From NCBI GenBank assembly GCA_964580585.1, contig CAZOKZ010000023.1, forward strand, positions 1-59,819: a stretch of DNA of 59,819 nt, read 5' to 3'. Each line of letters starts with the position of its first letter. Positions within the stretch are counted from its first letter, which is position 1. Source of the DNA: CAZOKZ01 sp964580585 (GTDB lineage: Bacteria > Sumerlaeota > Sumerlaeia > SLMS01 > JAHLLQ01). Below, in pieces: positions 35,189 to 44,265 of this stretch. Made by a program: the position numbers and the translations under genes. The notes under the pieces were generated by a model. The model was not told the origin of the DNA and did no database searches. It was given only the letters and a program-made list of their open reading frames with translations.

Positions 35189-36859
35189 TTAGGATTTTGC
35201 GGAAGGAGGGAAAAGGCCACCGAGTTCGACCATCGAAGGACAGTTTTGACGAAGGATTTCGGCGGCGTGCTGAGAGGCGACGCGGCTGTAGACGTGGACG
35301 TAATATCGTAGCGTTGTTTCTAACACAGCATGTCCGAGAAGGGCTTGCATCTCCAGGGCACGGTCGGGATGGCGGAGCAGGTATGCGCTGGGGATCAAGT
35401 AACGGAAAAGGTGTGGATTCGTTTTCAGGTTCATGATCCGACTGCCAGCTTTTGTCATGATCTTCCAGAAGTCGCTACGTCCGATGCGCTTGCTGGATTT
35501 TGTTAGGAAGATCACTTTTTCACCTTTGCTCCCAGCAAGGAATGGGCGAATCTCGGCGAGGTAGAATTCCAGGTGTGGGATGAGCACCTTTGGAAATGCG
35601 CATTTGTATTCGCTCGATTTCATTTCTTCATCGGAGAAACGCAACCGCCATTCGCCACCGCTCTTGTAAAGGTTGGTACCCAGCTTCATTTCGCGCATGT
35701 TGCGGCTACGCATGGGCCGACAAACCAGAAACGCGAACAACATGGCGTCGCGATAGGCGATGGCAGCTGAAATTGCCGCTTGAGTGCGGCGTATTTTCGG
35801 GGCGTGCGTTTTCCATTCTTGCTCAGCCTTTTCAAGCGCTCGTTGCGCCGCCGTAGAAAACTCTTCGTATGTGATCGGGCGCTCCGGAAAGGGGTCCCGT
35901 GCTCGCATCGGCTTTATCGATTTGGCGATGAGGCGGTATTCTGTGGCGACATCTCGGTTTCCCTCAAACCATTCTAGCAATCGGGCAAGCCAATTTAGCG
36001 ATTCCGCATGGTGCTTGCGTTCGCATCCGTCGCAACGATTCTCAATGTGCCAGGAGATATAGCCAATAACCGTTTCACGGTCGCCGATCAACTGTACAAG
36101 GTTTGAGTTTTCGATACTCTTCCTGTGAATGTTCACCAGGTAGCCAAGGAGGCGACATAGTTCGCGTTCGATATCGTGTATGGATTCACTTCGCAAGAGC
36201 CGCCTTCGCTTTTCACCCGGCTGCGCCCGTCCGGTGGCTGCCTTACAAAACCTATCGAAATCGGCGGCGATGCGTGCGGGCCACATGGAGCGCGGTAAGC
36301 CATATTCTTCTCTTGATTCATCTTTCCAGCGCGGTAGATCAATGTTATGAACGACTCCCTGGTTAGCAAGTTCACGCCAGCACTTGACGGTGCAGTTGTA
36401 CCGGTCTTCAGCTAAAGTACTGCCCTTGGCCTTTATCTCGTCGCGGTACACTCGGAATGTTTGGTCACATACTGCGCTAACGGCAATGTTGTTCAGGCGT
36501 AGCCAATCGTCGAACGATCGTAGGGCATTATATCGACGTCGGGCTGGTCCTTCACGCTTCGGACGAGGAGGAAAGGGAATACCTTCGTGCTTTGGCAGCA
36601 AGCCTTGTTTCGTGGCCAATTCGATGAGGCAGTTTAGAAAATAGACTTTGTTTCGAATGGTCGCTGGCTTTGCCTCCGTAGTTTTTAGGAATTCGCGAAA
36701 CCGTTCCTTCAACGAGGGCATATCATGTAGCGATATTTCCGGATTGTTTTCACCGAACATCTCCGAGAGATTGTCCATTAAATTTACCACACGACTGCGT
36801 GAGACTGAAGTCGCAGAGAAATCGATTTTGGACAAAAGGTTGTGTAGGTTGATGATCAT
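35189..36859 (-). CDS. Tyrosine recombinase (second of an adjacent pair)
   Basis: 556 aa from ATG36859, which overlaps the upstream recombinase stop as ATGA and has AGAGGTG before it. Catalytic-domain motifs: CRPMRSRNMREMKLG (first Arg), LTKSSKRIG with a candidate beta-hairpin Lys, NPHLFRYLIPSAYLL (HxxR), LLGHAVLETTLRYYVHVYS (His and the Tyr nucleophile). The N-terminal half is a core-binding-type region of unusual length. With the next two genes it forms a transposon-like operon resembling paired or triple recombinase elements such as Tn554-type and RIT elements. Confidence 0.85.
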   Translation of the reverse strand: MIINLHNLLSKIDFSATSVSRSRVVNLMDNLSEMFGENNPEISLHDMPSLKERFREFLKTTEAKPATIRNKVYFLNCLIELATKQGLLPKHEGIPFPPRPKREGPARRRYNALRSFDDWLRLNNIAVSAVCDQTFRVYRDEIKAKGSTLAEDRYNCTVKCWRELANQGVVHNIDLPRWKDESREEYGLPRSMWPARIAADFDRFCKAATGRAQPGEKRRRLLRSESIHDIERELCRLLGYLVNIHRKSIENSNLVQLIGDRETVIGYISWHIENRCDGCERKHHAESLNWLARLLEWFEGNRDVATEYRLIAKSIKPMRARDPFPERPITYEEFSTAAQRALEKAEQEWKTHAPKIRRTQAAISAAIAYRDAMLFAFLVCRPMRSRNMREMKLGTNLYKSGGEWRLRFSDEEMKSSEYKCAFPKVLIPHLEFYLAEIRPFLAGSKGEKVIFLTKSSKRIGRSDFWKIMTKAGSRIMNLKTNPHLFRYLIPSAYLLRHPDRALEMQALLGHAVLETTLRYYVHVYSRVASQHAAEILRQNCPSMVELGGLFPPSAKS

Positions 36860-38553
36860 GCTGCACCTCTTTCTGACATCGTCCATCCGTAGCATATGGC
36901 GTCGTCAAAGTCGGCAATTTGCTCTTCGCGAACAATCTTTGCATAGTGCCGCTGCAACGTGAGAGGAGAGTTGTCGAGGATGGAAGATGCAGTCATGTAG
37001 TCGCCTTTGGTCCAGCGAGCGAAGTCAGAGGCCCAAGCCTTACGCACTTGGTGGGGATTGTGTACTTCGCCGAGAATTTCTGCTGTTCGCGTAACGAACA
37101 TCGCGTAGATAGCAGCAGAACCAATGGGACTTCCATCGTGGGAAGAAACAAACAGCACGTCGTGGTCACGTTTTCCTTTGAGGAGTATTTTCCGGGCGTT
37201 GTTTAGATAATAGTTGAATAGCGGGATTAATTCGGTCGGTACTTCATGAACAAGGTCACGTCGTCCGGGTTTTGTAGTTTCTTTGCGGATACAGATAACT
37301 ATATTGCCGTCTTCGCTTCGGCGAACGTGTTCTTTCAGCTTGAGGTTTGTCAGGATGCTGATGCGGTAACCGAATGTTGCAAAGAGGGCAAATGCGAGCG
37401 CATCGCGAATCAACGTGGCGCGGCGGATTTTGCCAAGGCCGGATGTTTCTTTCCCCAGTGCCGTCTTCGTCAACTCGACACTCACCCTGAAGTAATCGTC
37501 TAGCTTCCCGTGGTTCTTTTCCTTTTCTCTTCTGATCCGCACCTGCTGAGATCGGTACTTTATCTCATCTAAATAGTATTGATGAAGCTCCTCGTCTTGG
37601 ATACCAACGTGAGCCAGCGCCGCGAACTGGCGGAGAAGCCCAATCTCATATTCGCCAATACCGATGTGTTTACGTTGATCCTCAGGAATTTCATGTTCAT
37701 CAAGCCATTCATCATTCGTGCGGTGCATGAGCGCGAGACCATTTCTAATAGCGAGCACGCTGGCGAATGAATCTTCTTGAAGGAGGTTTATTCCAAGATT
37801 CTTCACAGCGAAACCAGCGAGACGAAGAAGGCTTCCTATAAGCAGTTCAACCGTGCTTTCGTCATACGGCTGAACACCTCGACGCTCCATGAGGTTTTCG
37901 CCGCGCAGGCGTTCGCGGATGATCTTAAGTTCTTCGGCTAAATGCGACGGCAAATCGTCCTCGTTGACACGGTAGTTTTTCCGCTTTTTTGAGGGCGCTT
38001 CGGGGAGATCAACTTCCGGCACGAGCCCTTCTTCGGTAGCGGTCATCCAACAAAGCCGAAACTCCCGCCACCCTGCGCGCCAGGAAACAATCTGTTCAGG
38101 GAGGCCCCTAAGAAACTTCTCGAAGAACGACTCGTCTAATTCATCAGGTGTCAATTGTGCGACTAGCATTTCGGCCAGCAATATCTTGAAAACTGAAGGG
38201 GCTTTTTTATACTCGCGCCAGTTCGAAAATATTGCCACCGGCGGCATGCCGAGGCCGACGGCGAGGTCGGGACTTACAACAAGCAAACCCTCTCCATACG
38301 CCCAACGAAGCGCCATCCGGAGCGTCGAGATGGCGGGTGAATAGGACGTCCTTTTTGAAACGGCATTTTTGTAAACAGAGATTCTATTGTCGAGAGCTGC
38401 AACGAAACAGCTAATATTCTCGGTGCAATCAAGGTGCTTTGCGATGCTCCGCAAGTGCGAGCGCCGCGTAGCAACGCGCCCGGGCTCCGTCTCTTCCACG
38501 GTTTCAAGATATGCGTCGAAGAGGGCTGTTATGGTCATGTCATGCAACTTCAT
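36856..38553 (-). CDS. Tyrosine recombinase (first of an adjacent pair, divergent motifs)
   Basis: 565 aa from ATG38553 with a strong AAAGGAGGTG. It has a catalytic domain with YRISILTNLKL (first Arg), CIRKETTKPGR (Lys), NPHQVRKAWASDF (HxxR) and SPLTLQRHYAKIV (Tyr). The usual LGH before the tyrosine reads LDN, so the second His is replaced. This may be a partner subunit rather than a self-sufficient recombinase. Coupled to the downstream recombinase by a 4-bp overlap and to the small HTH gene by a 14-bp overlap. Confidence 0.78.
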   Translation of the reverse strand: MKLHDMTITALFDAYLETVEETEPGRVATRRSHLRSIAKHLDCTENISCFVAALDNRISVYKNAVSKRTSYSPAISTLRMALRWAYGEGLLVVSPDLAVGLGMPPVAIFSNWREYKKAPSVFKILLAEMLVAQLTPDELDESFFEKFLRGLPEQIVSWRAGWREFRLCWMTATEEGLVPEVDLPEAPSKKRKNYRVNEDDLPSHLAEELKIIRERLRGENLMERRGVQPYDESTVELLIGSLLRLAGFAVKNLGINLLQEDSFASVLAIRNGLALMHRTNDEWLDEHEIPEDQRKHIGIGEYEIGLLRQFAALAHVGIQDEELHQYYLDEIKYRSQQVRIRREKEKNHGKLDDYFRVSVELTKTALGKETSGLGKIRRATLIRDALAFALFATFGYRISILTNLKLKEHVRRSEDGNIVICIRKETTKPGRRDLVHEVPTELIPLFNYYLNNARKILLKGKRDHDVLFVSSHDGSPIGSAAIYAMFVTRTAEILGEVHNPHQVRKAWASDFARWTKGDYMTASSILDNSPLTLQRHYAKIVREEQIADFDDAICYGWTMSERGAA

Positions 38554-38830
38554 CTCGCACCTCCTTTCGCCAATTCTGGAGAGGTTGTCCAATCACCTCT
38601 CTCACTGCGTTCTCGACGTACTCGTCAACATCGCGTTGATCATGCATCGCGCGTCCCGTAGAGGCGCCCGAACGGCGCAGCCCCTTCGCGGGAGAAGATG
38701 GAATATAAGGATCTCCCATTTCGCGTGCGGCTTGCTCCCATTTGAGTCCCCAGGTCTGGATCGTGCGTTCAGCGCGATGCAGTAGCGCTGCGATTTCGGT
38801 TGTCGTCAGTAGTCTACTCGTCTGGTTCAT
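38540..38830 (-). CDS. Small HTH (excisionase/AlpA-like) protein
   Basis: 96 aa from ATG38830, preceded by GGAGGT. N-terminal helix-turn-helix LTTTEIAALLHRAERTIQTWG of the MerR/excisionase type and a charged C-terminus. As first gene of the two-recombinase operon it probably regulates excision or acts as a DNA-bending accessory. The longer frame to 38905 is rejected. Confidence 0.6.
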   Translation of the reverse strand: MNQTSRLLTTTEIAALLHRAERTIQTWGLKWEQAAREMGDPYIPSSPAKGLRRSGASTGRAMHDQRDVDEYVENAVREVIGQPLQNWRKEVRDEVA

Positions 38831-38911
38831 GTAGATACCTCCATTTAATTTAGATTTCCTGGAGTATCTATGCGGCGGAGACTCAAAAACCTTCGGACCC
38901 CTCAAAAGTCC

Positions 38912-40045
38912 TTATTTCATAAGGGTTTCTTTCAATTCCACAAACAGTGGGTCGAGGTCCCGATACCACAGTTCCAGGGAATTCGTCCCCGCTACCAGTT
39001 CATGACACGCATCCACCATCGCAGCGTATTGTTCAGCAGCAACTAATGATTCCTGTTCCATGCGGGAGAGGAGGAGGCGGATGATTTCGTCGCGGGCAAT
39101 TTGCTCAACATCGGTAATAACCATACCGTGATATTCGTGTACCAGATGACCTGCAATTTCTCCCAACCAAATGCCTTCACCTTCATGAAGCCAAAAAACT
39201 CCGCTAGTGCTGGAAAATACTTCGTCTTCTTCGATTATTCGGATCGATTCTAGTTCTGGATTTAATAATTGCCAATGTTGATACTTGGGATTTGCAAAAA
39301 CTAGCCACTGTAATGTATTTTCTTCTTCAATCAAAATGGCTTCATATATCTTCAGAATCATTTCACCATCAACAGTTGGTGGTGATTTGGGCTGATTGTC
39401 ACTCGCAGTCATTTGTTCGTAAGCAAACCATGTAAGATGATTTTGAATTTGCCCCAAATACTGTCCAGTTGTTTTGATCAATTGCTCATTCAGCCATTTC
39501 CACGTCCATTTGCAAGGCTGAATTTCATTAACCGATTTAATCCAAATCGGTGTGATTTCAGAAATCGCCGTACCGCCCAGTCCGAGTTTATTACATTCGA
39601 TGCGGCAAGTCCGACGAATGCGCCTTTCTATGTCGTTGTCGAGATCAGGGATTAGCACACCATGCTCGTTTCCATAATATTCTTCCAATACTTCTCCTTG
39701 TAAGTTAATCAAACTATTTTCTGTAGCATAGAATATCCCGTCGGCCCCGACGAATATTTCACCATTAGCCGGGCGGATTGTAATTTTTGGAACATTCCTT
39801 AACTCTGGCCACAATTGATGCACGCAAATAATGCTTTCCGTGATATTGCCATTATTAATATCCTGTGATGGGCCATGAATTATTTCTCCATACTGTCCGA
39901 TGGATTTCTCCAACCATTCTTGAAATTCCAACATAGGCAATGTTGCACTAATATTAAATTCATCTGTATTATCATCGTAAAATGGACCAACGCTTTGATT
40001 GGCTACGTGACTGACAATGTATACTTGATAAGTTATTTCAACCAT
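38912..40045 (-). CDS. Unknown protein, internally duplicated, partner of RadA-like ATPase
   Basis: 377 aa, acidic, soluble; I do not recognise the family. It contains two similar halves: about 38-148 (WLEKSIGQYGEII ... GEIFVGADGIFYATEN ... GEVLEEYYGNEHGVLIPD ... IERRIRR) and about 180-328 (WLNEQLIKTTGQYLGQI ... DEVFSSTSGVFWLHEG ... GEIAGHLVHEYHGMVITD ... IARDEIIRLLL). The C-terminal 50 residues are helical. The start has GAGGTG upstream and overlaps the RadA-like stop by 8 bp, so the product is probably made in fixed ratio with it. No transmembrane segment or enzymatic motif seen. Confidence 0.6.
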   Translation of the reverse strand: MVEITYQVYIVSHVANQSVGPFYDDNTDEFNISATLPMLEFQEWLEKSIGQYGEIIHGPSQDINNGNITESIICVHQLWPELRNVPKITIRPANGEIFVGADGIFYATENSLINLQGEVLEEYYGNEHGVLIPDLDNDIERRIRRTCRIECNKLGLGGTAISEITPIWIKSVNEIQPCKWTWKWLNEQLIKTTGQYLGQIQNHLTWFAYEQMTASDNQPKSPPTVDGEMILKIYEAILIEEENTLQWLVFANPKYQHWQLLNPELESIRIIEEDEVFSSTSGVFWLHEGEGIWLGEIAGHLVHEYHGMVITDVEQIARDEIIRLLLSRMEQESLVAAEQYAAMVDACHELVAGTNSLELWYRDLDPLFVELKETLMK

Positions 40046-41312
40046 GGCACACCTCGACGTATTGCAATAAGTTTAGAACGGAATTAACTTGGTGGATCGG
40101 CAGTCCAAGATCATCATAAGCTTCTTGATGATCGGCGTTCGAGGTAACAATTCCATCAATATCAATCATCGAGCCCGCTGCTTGAGCATCTTCCAAAGAA
40201 GCAATCGTGTGCGCTGATGGCGGGCGAACTTCACCTTCCAGACTGATGTCGCCAATAAATAATAAATTCTCTGTGATGGTTGCCTGACGCAATGCTGCAA
40301 GCAACGCCATCGCTACAGCAAGGTTACAATCGCGGCGATGTTTAACACCATCCGGCGCACGCACAGTCACGCCCATCGCCCATAAAAAACGCGCTTCTGG
40401 AAAAGTTCGTTCAACCAAATCGACAGTGGTTTCTATTTCTTTTCCACATAATCCCGGACTTTTAATAAACCCTCTATCGTTTCGGACGGGTGTGATCGCC
40501 ACTTCGATTTCAATAATACCACCGAGCGCGACTGTTTTTATACGCGCTGTGGCGGCAGCGCCCAATGGAGAAGGTTCAAGACGAGTTGTTTCACTATTAA
40601 TATTAAGACCGACTGGTTCTATTTGTGCTGGGCCAAATCTATTTTTAGGAATAATCAACGCACGGCATGAAGCCCCATATCGTAACAAAATCGTAGCATC
40701 ACAAGCATGTTCCAATGTACGCGGTCCAGCTATGGCTCGGCCCTTTGTCATGTGTGCCAATGCAATTGTTGTGATGCCCGCACCACCCGCTTGGCGCAAG
40801 TAATCCAATATCGCTCCCCAAGCACGTTTGTCCTGCGGGCTGATTCCACCGCAGCCTTGAAGTGAATCGACAACGACAAGTCGTGTTCCAAAAAGCGCAG
40901 AGCCTGGACGTAACAATTGATGACAAAGCAATTGAGGCAACAGCGATAGGTCGTACAAATCATCTTTGATGGTTAGATTTCGTATTGCACGTTTCATGTT
41001 GCAAAGTTGATCCAGGCGATTGCGAACCGACTCACTCGTTTGCTCGGTTGCAAGGTAGAGCGTTTTTTCTCCGGCGGACGCTGCGGCGGCAGCAATTTGC
41101 AGGGAAAGGGTCGATTTGCCAACTCCGGGGTCGCCCGACAAAAGTATATTTGCGCCGCGCGGGAAATTTCCCAATCGATCAACCAACCATTCCATCCCTT
41201 TCGAAAGCCGAATGCAAGTTTCCGTTTCGACCCTGGCATCAGAACATTCTATCGACCGTTTTGGTCGTCCTGAATTTTTCCTTGTTAATAGCGTTCCATT
41301 ATTTGTGTTCAT
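40038..41312 (-). CDS. RadA/Sms-like ATPase with Lon-like domain, no zinc finger
   Basis: 424 aa from ATG41312 (overlaps the upstream stop as ATGA). RecA-type core: Walker A SGDPGVGKSTLSLQ (K66), LYLATEQTSESVRNRL, Walker B RLVVVDSLQG, and the RadA hallmark KNRFG at about 223-227. A C-terminal Lon/ComM-like domain follows with VRAPDGVKHRRDCNLAVAMALLAAL and FIGDISLEGEVRP. The N-terminal four-Cys zinc finger of RadA is missing. Housekeeping RadA branch-migrates recombination intermediates; this accessory version within an island operon and with a dedicated regulator is likely specialised. Alternatives are a DnaB-like loader or a defence ATPase. Confidence 0.8.
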   Translation of the reverse strand: MNTNNGTLLTRKNSGRPKRSIECSDARVETETCIRLSKGMEWLVDRLGNFPRGANILLSGDPGVGKSTLSLQIAAAAASAGEKTLYLATEQTSESVRNRLDQLCNMKRAIRNLTIKDDLYDLSLLPQLLCHQLLRPGSALFGTRLVVVDSLQGCGGISPQDKRAWGAILDYLRQAGGAGITTIALAHMTKGRAIAGPRTLEHACDATILLRYGASCRALIIPKNRFGPAQIEPVGLNINSETTRLEPSPLGAAATARIKTVALGGIIEIEVAITPVRNDRGFIKSPGLCGKEIETTVDLVERTFPEARFLWAMGVTVRAPDGVKHRRDCNLAVAMALLAALRQATITENLLFIGDISLEGEVRPPSAHTIASLEDAQAAGSMIDIDGIVTSNADHQEAYDDLGLPIHQVNSVLNLLQYVEVCHG

Positions 41313-41668
41313 CGTCCCACCTCGATTTCGGCAAACTCCCGAGCAATGTTCCATGGGCGTAAGTTACACGAAAACCATCGTTCAGCCGCGCGCGGATCTT
41401 GGTTACGTTTAATAACTTCGATCTCGCCATCCACGCACACCGCGTAGGTGGCGCTGGGAATTCGCACATTGTTCGGATCACTAAATGGCGGAACGCTGGC
41501 ACCAAGCCGGATATAAGGCGCGCGTTTCGATGTCACTGTCGCCATATATTCGCGCAACCGCACCAATTGGTGACGCGTCGTGACGTTTTCAATTCCCTCG
41601 ATGTGCCGAAACTGAGGCGGGATATACCCAAGGGGCTTGGGACCGGTTTTCTTTTTAACTGAACGCAT
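41309..41668 (-). CDS. Small basic protein heading the RadA-like operon
   Basis: 119 aa, basic N-terminus (MRSVKKKTGPKPLGYIPPQF), no membrane segment. Segments such as TRHQLVRLREYMATVTSKRAPYIRLG and SATYAVCVDGEIEVIKRNQDP suggest a small alpha/beta nucleic-acid-binding protein, but I do not recognise a family. TTGGAG precedes the start. It overlaps the RadA-like start by 4 bp. Its upstream region holds a promoter and operator shared with the divergent XRE gene. Confidence 0.6.
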   Translation of the reverse strand: MRSVKKKTGPKPLGYIPPQFRHIEGIENVTTRHQLVRLREYMATVTSKRAPYIRLGASVPPFSDPNNVRIPSATYAVCVDGEIEVIKRNQDPRAAERWFSCNLRPWNIAREFAEIEVGR

Positions 41669-41718
41669 TTTCTATTTCTCCAAGTTAGATTTGCCGACCA
41701 TCTCGGCGGGCATGGATT

Positions 41719-41775
41719 GATATAGTGATTATTCTTGCGGTCGAGTCAAGCGCAAAGTTCGCCAAAATAATCACT
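41719..41775 (-). promoter_or_regulatory. Divergent promoter with 10-bp inverted-repeat operator
   Basis: Perfect inverted repeat AGTGATTATT (41724-41733) and AATAATCACT (41766-41775), 32 nt apart. On the minus strand TTGACT (41749-41744) and TATATC (41724-41719) look like -35/-10 boxes with a long 19-nt spacer, and the distal half-site overlaps the -10. Binding of the divergent XRE regulator here would shut off the RadA-like operon and itself. Confidence 0.5.
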
Positions 41776-41836
41776 CTTGCCGCCAACGCCCTCCAGAAGG
41801 AACATTTGATAATTGCGATTTGGAGAAATTTCACCA

Positions 41837-42205
41837 ATGTCAAAACATGTACGATTCGGGCGAATTGCGATCGATCCAGAAAAATTACGGACTGTGATTA
41901 TTGAGCAGCGTACACGGTTGGGCTTATCTCACCGCGCGCTGGCGCAAAAGGCAGGCGTGGCTCCAACAACCGTCTACAATCTTGAACAAGGGAAATATAA
42001 ACTCCAACTCGATAAGTTCTTAGCTGTCCTTGGCGCCCTTGATCTTGTGCCTGAAAATGTGATAGAAATCGATAATAAATTGGAAATATTGCCCGAATCA
42101 GAATTAGAACGCCAAGTAAAGGAAATTGCATTAATCGAAAGCCCAGAGCAAATGCTCGCTCGTCTTTCCGAACTGGTGCGATCTATTCGGGACAATAAAA
42201 TCTAG
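41837..42205 (+). CDS. XRE-family regulator divergent from the RadA-like operon
   Basis: 122 aa from ATG41837 (GGAG at 41822-41825). Cro/C1-type HTH at about 18-72: RTRLGLSHRALAQKAGVAPTTVYNLEQGKYKLQLDKFLAVLGAL. The C-terminal 50 residues are helical and probably dimerise. Its position and the inverted repeat between it and 41668 make it the likely repressor of the three-gene operon. The 204 bp downstream hold no gene. Confidence 0.82.
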   Translation: MSKHVRFGRIAIDPEKLRTVIIEQRTRLGLSHRALAQKAGVAPTTVYNLEQGKYKLQLDKFLAVLGALDLVPENVIEIDNKLEILPESELERQVKEIALIESPEQMLARLSELVRSIRDNKI

Positions 42206-42409
42206 CAATCTATTGTTGAAGGACATCGTTTCGAGAATGAAGAGACGATAAATAATTATTCAAAGCATGATACAATAAATAGGGGCCTAATTTGTGTAAT
42301 TCTATCGCCTCCAGGACCACCGCATTTTGGACAAGCCAAAAACGGTCAGTATAAACTACGCGCAATAACAAACCTTACGCGCATGGTAAGCCCGAATATT
42401 GAAACACTA

Positions 42410-42661
42410 CTAATCTGAAGTCTTCGGATCGGGCGTGGGTAATCCCTTCAGCAGTTCGTCTTCCGCAATACCCAGTTTACGAATAATTCGAATATAGCTC
42501 ATCACGGTCATGTTCCTTTGGCCGCGCTCGATGAGGCTCATGTACGTGCGATGAACACCGACTTCGTTGGCAAAGGCTTCCTGGCTGTATCCCGCCGCTT
42601 TGCGCAGACGTTGGATTCGTTTTCCGAGCAGGACTGAAACGGGGTTTACGGTTCTTTTCAT
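42410..42661 (-). CDS. Small XRE-family HTH protein
   Basis: 83 aa consisting almost only of a Cro/C1 HTH (LRKAAGYSQEAFANEVGVHRTYMSLIERGQRNMTVMSYIRIIRKLG at about 19-64). Typical of small phage or plasmid-type regulators. A GACCTAGGTC palindrome at 42699-42708, just upstream, may be its operator. No strong ribosome binding site. Confidence 0.75.
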   Translation of the reverse strand: MKRTVNPVSVLLGKRIQRLRKAAGYSQEAFANEVGVHRTYMSLIERGQRNMTVMSYIRIIRKLGIAEDELLKGLPTPDPKTSD

Positions 42662-42789
42662 GGCGAGAGGGTCCAGCCATAGAGACCAGTTGTCTACAGA
42701 CCTAGGTCACGTTATGCTTGCTTTTCCAGAATCGAATGCAGATATTCCCACACAGATCATTCATCACAATTTGTCGGGAGGTGTTTCCT

Positions 42790-43779
42790 ATGGAGCAGCG
42801 CAACGAATCGACCAACGCCAACAGGAAGCTTTCAACAACAGCGATTTTACTATGTCTTCTGGTTCCCCCGGTGGGACTATTAATCATAGCAAGGAACTGG
42901 AAAACCATCGATTCAAACGTACGAACGGTCGGAATCATACTGGGAACATTTGGTATGATCGTCTGTCCATGTTTCGGATGGTTTTTTTTCCAATTTGCAC
43001 TCGGTTCACTGGACGACAGCAGTTGGGACCGCGAAGAAAAGCGTAAAGAAGCCGCTGAACTGGTCGTCCATAATCGATTTCTACCGCAATTCGAGGAACT
43101 GATGAATGAGGGAAAAGCAGCCTTTGCCACTGCGAAATATGATGCAGCTGCTAACCATTTTTTCGAGGCCGAACAAGTCGCATTGAAATTGGAATCGGAC
43201 TCGGATGATGCGGCATTAGGGGCCTACATCCAATACGACTGGGCAGAGCGACGGGCCGTGGCAATCGCCGGAAGGGCTGCCACCGCACTTGCTCAAGGAG
43301 ATAGATCCGGTGCATCCGCTCTTGCGGCTAAAGCACTGGAACTTGACGAAAATGTTTCGCTGCCCGTTCAATCGACAATGGCTGAATCGCTCTTGCAATC
43401 GCAGGCGGGTGTTCAAGCCCAAGTAAAAGAGCAAGAACGGCAGAAGCAGATTCCAGACGAATTCCATCGTGCAGTAGACCGGTATATGGATAAACTGGAT
43501 GGCTACACGGTGACCGTCGAAGCCACCCGATTAACATTTTCGGATCCCGAATTGGTCAAAGCAACCCCCACCAAAGATATCAATGGCAAGTGGTTCGGAA
43601 CCATGGCATGGTCGGTTTATATTGAATCTTCTGGTAGCGAATGGACGTCACAGCGATATTATTTTATCGCCACTTTGGACTATGACTATCGATGGGAAAT
43701 GGGCTTGAAGCGCATTCAATTTGGAGAATCACTTTACGAACTGGATGACGAGATGGAAAACCTCATCCCCAAAATGTAG
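42790..43779 (+). CDS. Membrane protein with TPR-like helical domain, unknown function
   Basis: 329 aa from ATG42790, which has GGGAGGTG upstream. Two membrane helices in the first 75 residues (AILLCLLVPPVGLLIIA and GIILGTFGMIVCPCFGWFFF), then a helical region resembling TPR repeats (LMNEGKAAFATAKYDAAANHFFEAEQVALK; IAGRAATALAQGDRSGASALAAKALEL) and a C-terminal beta-rich part (GYTVTVEATRLTFSDPELVKA...WTSQRYYFIATLDYDYRWEMGLKRIQFG). I do not recognise a family; its place between XRE genes in the island suggests cargo. Confidence 0.6.
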   Translation: MEQRNESTNANRKLSTTAILLCLLVPPVGLLIIARNWKTIDSNVRTVGIILGTFGMIVCPCFGWFFFQFALGSLDDSSWDREEKRKEAAELVVHNRFLPQFEELMNEGKAAFATAKYDAAANHFFEAEQVALKLESDSDDAALGAYIQYDWAERRAVAIAGRAATALAQGDRSGASALAAKALELDENVSLPVQSTMAESLLQSQAGVQAQVKEQERQKQIPDEFHRAVDRYMDKLDGYTVTVEATRLTFSDPELVKATPTKDINGKWFGTMAWSVYIESSGSEWTSQRYYFIATLDYDYRWEMGLKRIQFGESLYELDDEMENLIPKM

Positions 43780-43941
43780 AAACCAAGCCCGCAAGTTTGT
43801 TTTTCAAGAGATCGAAATCAAACGAATACCAGGTGTAAATTATGTAACCTGGCTCTTGAATCGCTTCAGAAGCTGGAGTACTGATCATGAGCGCTTGCAA
43901 TGGTAGAGATGGAGTACAATTTCTCTTGAGAAGCTCGTGTT

Positions 43942-44265
43942 ATGATCATTCCAGACCGTAAACTTCCCGCCCATATCGGTAGTAAGATCGTCGAATATCG
44001 CAAACAGGCAAATATCACCCAGGAGGAACTTGCCGAATTTCTGGGATGCAGCCAGGGCCAAGTCTCAAAGTACGAACGTGGTGAACGCGATGTTTCCGCT
44101 TTTGAATTGGCCCGGCTTGCCCGTCGACTTCAGGTGCCGATCGAAGAATTTTACCCTGACGATCTGCGCCAGGAACTTGATAGCACGGAAGTTCAATTAC
44201 TCAACGCATGGCGCGATCACAACATCGTCCGCCTCTTGGAACTAGTCGTGAAGCACTTGAAATAA
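43942..44265 (+). CDS. XRE-family transcriptional regulator
   Basis: 107 aa. HTH at about 12-67 (IVEYRKQANITQEELAEFLGCSQGQVSKYERGERDVSAFELARLARRLQVPIEEF) and a short helical tail. Likely a regulator of the adjacent integrase module or of island genes. The 276 bp downstream are AT-rich and contain an inverted repeat at 44488-44524 but no gene. Confidence 0.8.
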   Translation: MIIPDRKLPAHIGSKIVEYRKQANITQEELAEFLGCSQGQVSKYERGERDVSAFELARLARRLQVPIEEFYPDDLRQELDSTEVQLLNAWRDHNIVRLLELVVKHLK

